NCBI GenBank assembly: GCA_046590205.1
Contig: JBKJTT010000107.1
Coordinates: 1-28,651 of the forward strand
Length of the DNA: 28,651 nucleotides
Direction of reading: 5' to 3'
DNA from: DATDEW01 sp046590205
GTDB taxonomy: Bacteria; Bacteroidota; Ignavibacteria; Palsa-1295
The notes under the pieces were generated by a model that did not search any database, was not told where the DNA came from, and saw nothing but the letters and a program-made list of their open reading frames with translations. Below are positions 8,229 through 15,478 of this stretch, piece after piece (within the stretch, counting starts at the first letter, position 1; each line of letters opens with the position of its first letter). The position numbers and the translations under genes are program-made.

Positions 8229-10241
8229 ATGGGCTATATTCTCAAGGCTGTCACTCTCGTAGTGTGTTGTTGTTGTTGTATGGCTGTCGAACTCTCCGCC
8301 CAAAATGGTGCCGCTGCAATCGATAAATACCTCAACGCTTCTGCCAAGCTCACAACCATTGGCTCCACCGCAGATAAAATCTCCGTTCCCCAAGACCTCA
8401 AATTTTCTCCTGTTCCGTCGCGTAAGAATGAATTGTGGGTGGTTAATTACGGAACGTTCAGCCTCGGGGGGAACATGGTGATCTTTTATGACGCCGGAAA
8501 ACCGACCCAGACCTCTGAATACCGGCATGATTCCCATGCTCAACACTTCATGATTCAGCCGACCGCACTTGCGATGGGCAGTCCTGACAGCGGATACTTT
8601 GCGACAATAGGAGACGCTCTTAACAATCAAGGCAATCAAACGAGCACGTTCATGGGTCCTGTGTTATGGAACTCGGATACTAATAAATTTGCTCGCATCA
8701 ATCAGAATAATTGGGTAAACGGTCAGCCTTTGGGAAGTCATCTCGATATGCTGCATCAAAGTCCTAACTCGATGGGAATTGCATTCGATACCTTAAATGC
8801 CTATTGGGTATTTGACGGATCGACCCAAGTATCCGGCGGATCGCACAGTTGTCTTTACCACTATGATTTTATGACGGGTCATGGGTATGGCGGAGACGAT
8901 CATTCAAACGGTCAGATATTAAAGTATAAAGAGGTAAAACTCAAGCGCGTCGCTAATCTTCCAAGCCACATGATCGTTGATAAAAGCACGGGCTGGCTCT
9001 ATATCGTTGATAATGGAAACAAGAGAATCATTCGTGTGGATACGAGATCGGGTGAGCTTGGAAATGATCTAACCGCTCCGAACGAAACCCTTGATCAATA
9101 TGCAGAAATGGTCGGTGTTAAATGGGAAACCGTTGATTCAGGGTTCAGTAATTTATCAGGTATTGCGTACTTTGACGACAGGCTCATCGTAGGTAATTAT
9201 GGGACAGGTGATATCCGCGTCTATGACACGAAGACAAGCCCTAAGCCCAAATATTTGGGGACAATCCAAACAGGCGAAGCAGGCATGGTGGGGATAACCA
9301 TTGGACCTGACACGGCTATTTGGTATGTCAATCGAACAAAGAATAAAGTTGTCAGGCTCACTCCGGGCGGCGTTGCACCGATGGCTGCAACATTGATAAG
9401 CCCAACCAATACCGCTACCAAGATTCCGACGTCCACTATGCTGACATGGAACACAACAGCTGGTGCGGAAACATATCATCTCCAACTGTCAAAAACTTCT
9501 GACTTCTTAACGACAGTTTCTAATGATTCGGGCTTGATGACGTCATCTACCTTATCTCCTGCGCTTGAAAATTCTACGACATATTATTGGCGTGTAAGCG
9601 CACGTAATTCCATCGGCGAAGGCAAGTGGTCTGCTGTATGGAATTTCAAGACTATTGGCGCGAAGCCGGAGAACATCGTTCTCGATTCTCCTGTAGATGC
9701 AGCGACAAATGTTCCATTACAAACGAAGCTCATATGGAATCCTGCTATTGTTTCTACATCATACAATATTCAGATCTCGTTGCAGCCCGGTATGTTCCCG
9801 ACACTCATGGACATAGATACGCTGACGCAGACGAATTACAGCCCAAGAAATCTTGCCGGGAAAACAACATATTATTGGCATATCAGAGCATTGAATAACG
9901 GCGCCGTCGGCGATTTTTCACCCACATGGTCATTCACGACACAGGATCCTGCTTCGGTTCGAGAAGATGCTTTGGCATCGAAAATTTCGATTGATCCAGT
10001 ATATCCGAATCCTTCGGCGGGATATTCTATTGTGAGTTTCACACTCGCAGAGCCGATGATTCTTCGCATTGCAGTCATTGATCTCTTCGGAGATGAAATG
10101 GCGCTTGTGGCTGATAAGTTTTTTGATGCAGGAAAGCAGTCATTGATGCTTGCATCGAACACACTTCCCTCAGGTAAATACTTCTATCGATTTACCACTC
10201 CGAACGGAGTGCTGACGAAGGCATTCGTTATTCAAAAATAG
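8229..10241 (+). CDS. Secreted beta-propeller protein with two Fn3-like domains and T9SS sorting domain
   Basis: The 670-aa product begins with a signal peptide containing five Cys in a row (from a TGT repeat at 8265-8279) and ending near VELSAQ. Residues about 35-385 look like an NHL/SMP-30-type beta-propeller, with repeated blocks such as WLYIVDNGNKRIIRVD and DTAIWYVNRTKNKVVRL. Two Fn3-like domains follow (about 388-475 and 480-572), each with the TTYYWRV/TTYYWHI signature of T9SS cargo. The last 80 residues are a sorting domain starting YPNPSAG and ending TKAFVIQK. It is probably released or anchored on the cell surface through T9SS; the substrate is unknown. It is intact, unlike the oxidase gene before it, and separated from that by 80 bases with a hairpin, so it probably has its own promoter. 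Confidence 0.85.
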   Translation: MGYILKAVTLVVCCCCCMAVELSAQNGAAAIDKYLNASAKLTTIGSTADKISVPQDLKFSPVPSRKNELWVVNYGTFSLGGNMVIFYDAGKPTQTSEYRHDSHAQHFMIQPTALAMGSPDSGYFATIGDALNNQGNQTSTFMGPVLWNSDTNKFARINQNNWVNGQPLGSHLDMLHQSPNSMGIAFDTLNAYWVFDGSTQVSGGSHSCLYHYDFMTGHGYGGDDHSNGQILKYKEVKLKRVANLPSHMIVDKSTGWLYIVDNGNKRIIRVDTRSGELGNDLTAPNETLDQYAEMVGVKWETVDSGFSNLSGIAYFDDRLIVGNYGTGDIRVYDTKTSPKPKYLGTIQTGEAGMVGITIGPDTAIWYVNRTKNKVVRLTPGGVAPMAATLISPTNTATKIPTSTMLTWNTTAGAETYHLQLSKTSDFLTTVSNDSGLMTSSTLSPALENSTTYYWRVSARNSIGEGKWSAVWNFKTIGAKPENIVLDSPVDAATNVPLQTKLIWNPAIVSTSYNIQISLQPGMFPTLMDIDTLTQTNYSPRNLAGKTTYYWHIRALNNGAVGDFSPTWSFTTQDPASVREDALASKISIDPVYPNPSAGYSIVSFTLAEPMILRIAVIDLFGDEMALVADKFFDAGKQSLMLASNTLPSGKYFYRFTTPNGVLTKAFVIQK

Positions 10242-10388
10242 ACATCGTCGGTAATAGTCTTTTTTCTCAGCATTTAACTCTAACTTTTTATAAATTTGCA
10301 TTCTATTTATGACGGAATGTACCGATTGGACTTGTGCATAATTAATGCACAGTGAATTTGGTTGAATTCCGTGAGTATCAGTTTTACA

Positions 10389-10530
10389 GTGTCGAAAACA
10401 AAGTTTGAAGAATCGTATCAGCGCAACGCTGTCTTATTGGCCGATCCGGAAGTACAGTCCTGCAGGTATCGCATGATTTAGGTGTCGCCTCGCATCGTCT
10501 CTACAAGTAGTGCGAGAAGTATGCCTCAGG
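10389..10530 (+). pseudogene. Relic of an IS3-family OrfA transposase (HTH part)
   Basis: From a GTG at 10389 the frame reads SKTKFEESYQRNAVLLADP, the typical OrfA start (a charged FDxxxKRxAV-like segment). A one-base shift near 10446 then gives STVLQVSHDLGVASHRLYK, which is the OrfA helix-turn-helix, followed by a TAG where Trp is expected and CEKYAS. The order and spacing match IS3-type OrfA (HTH, then the LYRWxKKY motif). No OrfB or terminal inverted repeats were recognised, so only a short decayed remnant is left. Confidence 0.6.
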
Positions 10531-10892
10531 TAATTCAACTCGGCATTTCCGTGTGCTGTGCTCGGGTGGTACTTCTTTCACCAACTGTAGAGTCGGTGAA
10601 ATAGAATTCACAAGTCCTTCGATACCAATCCTCCAACTGTAATTAGTGAGACGGTAGACGACGATACGTTTCGTCATATATTACTGATGGCATATTGATT
10701 CTTTCCTCTAACTAACAATAATAACAGTACTCTGATTTAGGGTAAGTTCATATCTGAGCATGTCCTACAAACAAGACTACCGGGTAGTAACAACTGCCTC
10801 ACAGCCTCCCTAAATGAAATGCGCCACAACGCAAAATTGGGCTATTTGGGCAGAAAAGCGAGTTTATACTTTATAGCATTTTTGACGCATAC

Positions 10893-10912
10893 AAGGGCCA
10901 CCGGTGGCCCTT
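10893..10912. repeat. Perfect 20-base palindrome
   Basis: The site reads AAGGGCCACC followed directly by its reverse complement GGTGGCCCTT, with no spacer. It stands about 50 bases before the truncated methyltransferase frame. It could be a terminator stem, a protein-binding palindrome or a mobile-element end. No tail of T residues longer than three follows. Confidence 0.6.
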
Positions 10913-10958
10913 TGGCGAGGTAAGGGCATAAATAGGCATTAAAAGGTATTAAAGGGTA

Positions 10959-12797
10959 TTGTTTCGCCTAAATATAACGACTTGTCGCCTAAATTTACAG
11001 CACAATGACCTCTCCCCCCTTAACAAGGGGGGAGATACAGAGGGGGGTTCTCCCCAGGGGATAACCACCCCCCAACCCCCTCCTTCAAAAGGAGGGGGAG
11101 CAGGACTCACTCCCAAAGAAGTCTCTGCTCTTCGCTTCGCTGATATTGCCTGCGGCTCCGGCTCGTTTCTGATTGCTGTCTATGACGCAGTGCTCCATCA
11201 TGTGGAGAGTTATTACAATGCTCACCCTATTGAAGCACGCAAGCAAGGATGTGTAGAGATTGATAAAGATATATTCGCGCTTTCACTAAAGCAGAAACAG
11301 CAGATACTTGTTGATAATATCTTCGGCGTGGATATTGATAATCAGGCAGTTGAGGTGGCGCAGCTCTCGCTGTTTTTGAAACTGCTCGAAACGGAATCCG
11401 GCTCATCAACTGGGCAGCTTACATTCGAGCGAACAAAGATACTCCCTGACCTCACGAAGAATATACAATGCGGCAACTCGCTTGTCGAGTATGATATTGC
11501 TTCTCTCTTCCCGCTCTCGGCTGAAGATGAAGCAAGAATAAAACCATTCGATTTCCGAACCGCATTTAAAGACATCATGGCAAAAGGTGGATTCGATGCC
11601 ATAGTTGGTAATCCGCCGTATGTTCTAATTGAAGATGAGCAAACGAAAAATTATTTAAATAAGAAATACCAGACGGCATCTGGTAAACCTGATTTATATC
11701 GTTTCTTTATTGAAAGGTGTAATTTACTCCTGAGAAAAGATGGAAGATTCGGGTACATAATTCCGAATTCAATATTAGCCATCCCCGCAGCAAAGGAACT
11801 AAGAAAAAAGCTTCTAACTGAATGGGGGTTGATTGAAATTGTTGAATTCAGTGGTCAAGTGTTTAAAGGTGTATCAGTAAACAGCGTAATAATCATTACT
11901 CAAAATGGCTTTGTGTATAGTAACTTAAATATCGTTCAAGATAAAGCAGAGCCTCCAACTCAAGAAACGCTACAGCAGGCTCTTAAAAATCTAAAGATAG
12001 CAGATACAACTTCTTTTAAAGAAGATCCTGAATATATGATAAATCTGTACCCAGAGTTAGAATATATTACAAGCAAGATTACACGAGCTTCGGTTGAGTT
12101 AGGCTCTGTCTCAAAGTACACTTTAGGTATGCAGGTCTATCACAATACAATGCATACAAAGCAGCAGATTGAGAATAGAGTATATCACTCTGAAACTAGA
12201 CTAAATAAAACATATTATCCTGAGTCTGGCGGTAGAAACATATCTCGCTATTTATTTAGTGAGACGTACAAGGAATTTGTGTCATACGGTGAATGGTGCT
12301 ATAATAAACCAGATTGGAATTTTTGCACCGGAGAAAGGATATTAGTCAGAGAAATACCAGGAGAAACAACGCTTGTTTGTAGCATAACAAATACTGAACA
12401 TGTGCCAAATAAAGCTGTCATTATAGTTAAATCAACTGTTTATGATGACAAGTACGTGCTCGGTATACTTAATTCAAAATTGATTGGTTTTTTTGTTACA
12501 AATACAACTGAAAAAGGAACACAACGTTTATTCCCAAGAATTTCACTGACATCTATTAGAAAGCTTCCAATCAAAACTCTCGACCTCACTAACCCAACGG
12601 AGAAGCAACAGCATGACCGTATGGTAACGCTTGTTGAGCAGATGCTTGAAGCGAAGAAGCGGCTCGCCAGCGCCCGCACGGACTCCGAGCGTACCCAACA
12701 CACCAACAAATGCACCCACTTAGATAGCGAGATAGATAGGTTAGTCTATGAGTTGTATGGTTTGACGGCGGAGGAGGTAGGGATAGTGGAAGCGTAA
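10959..12797 (+). CDS. Type IIG/Eco57I-like DNA adenine methyltransferase, N-terminally truncated
   Basis: The frame is 612 codons from a TTG, with no ATG before the catalytic domain. Residues 1 to about 48 are just a translated GC-rich repeat. Real homology begins at LTPKEVSALR. Motif I (ADIACGSGSFL) binds S-adenosylmethionine and motif IV (IVGNPPYV) holds the NPPY of N6-adenine methylases. From about residue 370 a TaqI-like target-recognition region follows, with RILVREIPG, TEHVPNKAV, YVLGILNSKL and RKLPI. Intact homologues are usually about 1000 aa or more, with an N-terminal nuclease or helical domain that is missing here. The start is therefore doubtful and the gene may be dead, or may act as a truncated methylase. 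REP-like hairpins lie at both ends. Codon use looks ordinary for the C-terminal part; the middle is A+T-rich. Confidence 0.72.
   Translation: MFRLNITTCRLNLQHNDLSPLNKGGDTEGGSPQGITTPQPPPSKGGGAGLTPKEVSALRFADIACGSGSFLIAVYDAVLHHVESYYNAHPIEARKQGCVEIDKDIFALSLKQKQQILVDNIFGVDIDNQAVEVAQLSLFLKLLETESGSSTGQLTFERTKILPDLTKNIQCGNSLVEYDIASLFPLSAEDEARIKPFDFRTAFKDIMAKGGFDAIVGNPPYVLIEDEQTKNYLNKKYQTASGKPDLYRFFIERCNLLLRKDGRFGYIIPNSILAIPAAKELRKKLLTEWGLIEIVEFSGQVFKGVSVNSVIIITQNGFVYSNLNIVQDKAEPPTQETLQQALKNLKIADTTSFKEDPEYMINLYPELEYITSKITRASVELGSVSKYTLGMQVYHNTMHTKQQIENRVYHSETRLNKTYYPESGGRNISRYLFSETYKEFVSYGEWCYNKPDWNFCTGERILVREIPGETTLVCSITNTEHVPNKAVIIVKSTVYDDKYVLGILNSKLIGFFVTNTTEKGTQRLFPRISLTSIRKLPIKTLDLTNPTEKQQHDRMVTLVEQMLEAKKRLASARTDSERTQHTNKCTHLDSEIDRLVYELYGLTAEEVGIVEA
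11012..11098. repeat. REP-like GC-rich hairpin element, copy A
   Basis: There are two perfect stems: CTCCCCCCTT/AAGGGGGGAG (11012-11034, loop AAC) and CCCCCTCCTT/AAGGAGGGGG (11076-11098, loop CAA). Between them is a small TCCCC-A-GGGGA stem near 11051-11061. The second half, with the ATAACC lead-in at 11061-11066, is shared with the copy at 12866-12906. The element lies inside the open frame of the methyltransferase, in front of its catalytic domain. Confidence 0.8.
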
Positions 12798-12865
12798 AGC
12801 TCAAAGTGCAAAGCGTAAAGGGGGAGGGCAAGGAAAGTTTGTTCGGCTGTCGCCGGATTTGATTT

Positions 12866-12906
12866 AATAACCGCCCCCCAGCCCCCGCCTTCAAAAGGCG
12901 GGGGAG
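12866..12906. repeat. REP-like GC-rich hairpin element, copy B
   Basis: The core stem is CCCCCGCCTT/AAGGCGGGGG (12882-12904, loop CAA), preceded by AATAACCGCCCCCCAG. It matches the second half of copy A over about 40 bases. The stem pair T:A in copy A is G:C here on both arms, a compensatory change. It lies about 70 bases after the methyltransferase stop. Confidence 0.8.
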
Positions 12907-12989
12907 CGTTGTTTTATTCATAGGTGCCCATAGAAATTGCCGAAAACGGAGCGGAAACGACGATTTTGGAGATATCCAAAGATTATCTT

Positions 12990-13013
12990 GTTGATTTGTA
13001 ACGACTTACAGAC
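12990..13013 (+). repeat. Imperfect direct repeat, copy 1
   Basis: The unit GTTGATTTGTAACGACTTAC + AGAC recurs at 13244-13268 as GTTGATTTATAAAGGACTTA + CGGAC, one base longer with a few changes. The copies are about 250 bases apart and flank the orphan promoter. They could be recombination sites or a duplicated flank; the evidence is thin. Confidence 0.4.
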
Positions 13014-13030
13014 AATCGACTTTAGGCATC

Positions 13031-13061
13031 TTGCAAATGGGAAATAAATTGCGTATATTTG
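13031..13061 (+). promoter_or_regulatory. Bacteroidota-type promoter with no gene directly behind it
   Basis: TTG at 13031-13033 and TATATTTG at 13054-13061 are separated by 20 bases, an excellent fit to the -33 TTG / -7 TAnnTTTG consensus. Transcription would start near 13067-13070. A hairpin with 7-base arms, GACGGAC and GTCCGTC (13077-13083 and 13113-13119), follows directly. The next gene starts only at 13497. It is either a distant promoter with a long leader or the promoter of a small RNA. Confidence 0.5.
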
Positions 13062-13243
13062 TTGGTCGAAGTTTGTGACGGACTGAAAGCTTGCACTGAA
13101 CAACGTGAATGTGTCCGTCCTACTGTACCCCTTCCAACCATACCACCATACGATCATGTGTATATTTACGGCACCATCCCAACCCTCTATCCCATACCCT
13201 CGTTTTCGCTTCTCAAAAATTGCTGAAAGTGTAATATTAGTTC

Positions 13244-13268
13244 GTTGATTTATAAAGGACTTACGGAC
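13244..13268 (+). repeat. Imperfect direct repeat, copy 2
   Basis: This is the second copy of the unit described at 12990-13013, sharing GTTGATTT, a TAA block and ACTTAC-GAC at matching spacing. Confidence 0.4.
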
Positions 13269-13327
13269 CACCAGCGGGGAAATAACAGAATATGTGTCAA
13301 AATGTGGGGAATTCTGTGTTTTCTCCG

Positions 13328-13335
13328 TATATTTG
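13328..13335 (+). promoter_or_regulatory. -7 element (TATATTTG) of the OmpA-family gene
   Basis: TATATTTG matches TAnnTTTG exactly. A small hairpin, TCGGT-GCGT-ACCGA (13339-13352), sits at the expected start of transcription. The leader to the ATG at 13497 would be about 155 bases. No clear -33 TTG is present. Confidence 0.4.
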
Positions 13336-13496
13336 CATTCGGTGCGTACCGACTCTGCGGATCAGGGGTGATGGTGTTTCCGGTTCTGAATAATTTTTCA
13401 TAGGTCTCCCCACTTATGCCTGTTACACCTTCGCCCCCGGCGCGTAGAGAATTCGGTGCCCCCTAACTCAACTCACTCTCAATAGTAATAGCGAAT

Positions 13497-15404
13497 ATGA
13501 AAAAATTAATTCTGGTACTCGTTCTCCTATTAACTGCGCTTGGGACTTTGCAAGCACAGGAAACTGCTCCGGCTCCGACGGAAGCTACGTGGCCTACACG
13601 TCTGACCTTCGGTCTCGGCGCAGGGATGAATCTGAACTTTGCCAGCGGCGACTATATCCCGCTTATCCCGCAAGACTCAAATACATTTTCAAGCGGGTTC
13701 GGTGCTGCACCGACATTCCATTTGCTTTTGGAAATACCATTATCCGAAAGCTGGATGCTCGCTCCGCGTATCTCATTCAATGATAGAAGCGCGGCATTCA
13801 CCGATGGCAAAACAACTGCAACCAACCCTGCAAACCAACAGACTGAATTTGCATACTCATTGCAGCAGTTCGGACTTGATGTCTATGCAAAGTATGTCAT
13901 TAATAATTTACATATTCTTGCCGGACCGTCATTCAGTTCTTCGATGAAGAAGACGTATGCATTCGGTAACTCGTCAGCAGCAGGCGGATCATCATCAGAA
14001 CTTCCCGGCGCATCGAGCTTCTTCGTTTCTGTTGGTCTTGGCGCGGGGTATGACATCCCGCTTAATAAGAAGAACAGCGTTTGGTTATCACCGGAGTTGT
14101 TCTATAATCTTGGTCTGACAAACCTCGCAGGTGCTGCCAATGGCGACCTGAAGGTCTCGACGCTTCGCGCTGCGCTATCGGTGAAGTTCGATCTTAGCCC
14201 GCCACCACCGCCACCACCACCGCCGGCAGAACCGCTCGAGCTTTCAATCTCGGCAAAAGGAATTTTACCCAATGGTGATGCAACCAACGAACCGATCATA
14301 CCCGAGCAGGCATCACGTTCACGTACTTCAATGCCGCTATTGCCGTACTTATTCTTTGATTATAACAATGCAAACATTCCGTCACGTTATAATACTGATG
14401 GCGCAACGGGCTTCAGCAACGAGTCGCTAACCGGTAAAAATGAAATTGAAGCGAACTATCAGATGCTCAATATTATCGGTAGCCGTATGAAGCAGTATCC
14501 GACTGCGAAACTTGATGTAACGGGTACGAACTCGAATTCAGGCGAAGAGCGTAGCAACATTCAGCTCTCCAAGCGCCGCGCGATGGCAGTTCGTGATTAC
14601 CTCGTCAATACATGGGGCATAGACCCAAGCCGTATCATTGTTGACCAGCGTAACTTGCCTGAACTTCCGACTAACCCTGTTACCAAAGCAGGTATGGAAG
14701 AGAATCGCCGCGTTGAAATTTCATCGAATGATGCTCGCATCACAGAGCCGGTAAAGCTTGAGACGCGCAAGTCAGAAGCTATCGGCGAGACGCTCATCCG
14801 TTTCGAGACGCTAACAAAGAACACGGAGAAGGCGAACATCACCGGATGGAAGATAACGCTCGACCAGAGCGGCGCACCTATCGGTGCAGCGCAGAGCGGC
14901 AACGGCACACCACCGCGCACAATCACGATGAGCGTACCCGAAGCAACAAAGTATCAGAACGTACCGCTTCGTTATCAGATCGAACTCACCGGTGCTGACG
15001 GCAAGACATACACTGCCGACGGTATGACGCGTATCGTTCGCAAGACGGTTGACCGTGATAACCTCGAGAAGTATGCAATGTTATCATTTGACTTCGACCG
15101 CTCGGAGATCAATGACAGAGCACGAGCGATGATCAACCTCATCGGCGAGAGCATCACACGCGATGCGAATGGTATCTCTGTCAAAGGATTCTGCGATAAT
15201 ACAGGAGCAGATGATTACAACCAAGCACTTTCCGAAGCACGCGCAGCAGAAGCAGCAAAAGCGCTCCGCGCTGCGGCGAAGCTTCCGGCGAACGTAACGG
15301 TAGTTGGCTCGGGCAAACGCGATCCGAAGTTCACCAATGAATTCCCTGAAGGCAGAATGCTCAACCGCCGCGTTGAGGTCAGCATCCAGAAATCGGATAA
15401 GTAG
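13497..15404 (+). CDS. OmpA-family outer membrane protein with N-terminal beta-barrel and two OmpA-like domains
   Basis: The 635-aa product has a signal peptide ending ALGTLQAQ, an outer-membrane beta-barrel-like region (about 25-230) and a run of nine Pro (about 235-243). A first OmpA-like domain covers about 310-405 and ends in ENRRVEISS. A beta-rich spacer follows, then a second OmpA-like domain (about 525-635) ending in LNRRVEVSIQK. In the second domain GFCDNTGADDYNQALSEAR keeps the Asp and Arg that bind diaminopimelate in E. coli OmpA. In the first, GTNSNSGEERSNIQLSKRR keeps Arg but has Ser in place of Asp, so it may not bind peptidoglycan in the usual way. The protein probably links the outer membrane to the cell wall. 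A strong terminator follows. Confidence 0.88.
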   Translation: MKKLILVLVLLLTALGTLQAQETAPAPTEATWPTRLTFGLGAGMNLNFASGDYIPLIPQDSNTFSSGFGAAPTFHLLLEIPLSESWMLAPRISFNDRSAAFTDGKTTATNPANQQTEFAYSLQQFGLDVYAKYVINNLHILAGPSFSSSMKKTYAFGNSSAAGGSSSELPGASSFFVSVGLGAGYDIPLNKKNSVWLSPELFYNLGLTNLAGAANGDLKVSTLRAALSVKFDLSPPPPPPPPPAEPLELSISAKGILPNGDATNEPIIPEQASRSRTSMPLLPYLFFDYNNANIPSRYNTDGATGFSNESLTGKNEIEANYQMLNIIGSRMKQYPTAKLDVTGTNSNSGEERSNIQLSKRRAMAVRDYLVNTWGIDPSRIIVDQRNLPELPTNPVTKAGMEENRRVEISSNDARITEPVKLETRKSEAIGETLIRFETLTKNTEKANITGWKITLDQSGAPIGAAQSGNGTPPRTITMSVPEATKYQNVPLRYQIELTGADGKTYTADGMTRIVRKTVDRDNLEKYAMLSFDFDRSEINDRARAMINLIGESITRDANGISVKGFCDNTGADDYNQALSEARAAEAAKALRAAAKLPANVTVVGSGKRDPKFTNEFPEGRMLNRRVEVSIQKSDK

Positions 15405-15436
15405 TCGTTAGTTTTTAGTCAGTCTTTAGCAATTAG

Positions 15437-15473
15437 TTGAAATGCCTCTGCGTTTAATGCAGAGGCATTTCAA
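15437..15473. terminator. Strong hairpin between the OmpA-family gene and mltG
   Basis: Perfect 15-base arms (TTGAAATGCCTCTGC and its complement, 15437-15451 and 15459-15473) enclose a 7-base loop. The ends are A/T-rich on both sides. It is well placed to end transcription from the OmpA-family gene, but it finishes only 5 bases before the mltG ATG, so it would also affect any transcript reading through into mltG. Confidence 0.8.
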
Positions 15474-15478
15474 ACTTA

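Larger units (their letters stand above)
10242..10958. other. Gene-poor decayed region between T9SS protein and methyltransferase
   Basis: No intact gene is visible in these 717 bases. It holds an IS3-type OrfA relic (10389-10530), a perfect palindrome (10893-10912), and a short imperfect tandem of GGCATTAAA/GGTATTAAA units near 10930-10960. I found no N-terminal half of the downstream methyltransferase in any frame. A TAAATTTG at 10291-10298 resembles a -7 element but has no matching -33 TTG. Confidence 0.6.
12798..13496. other. Intergenic stretch between methyltransferase and OmpA-family gene
   Basis: No convincing gene is seen in 699 bases. The stretch holds REP copy B, a 24-25 base imperfect direct repeat (12990-13013 and 13244-13268), a good Bacteroidota-type promoter at 13031-13061 with a hairpin behind it, and a -7 element at 13328-13335 that probably serves the OmpA-family gene. 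Confidence 0.6.

Noticed and set aside
12918..13271. 117-codon open frame on the minus strand
   Set aside because: The product has no recognisable domain, lies over the promoter and direct repeats, and has no ribosome site; it looks like a chance frame.
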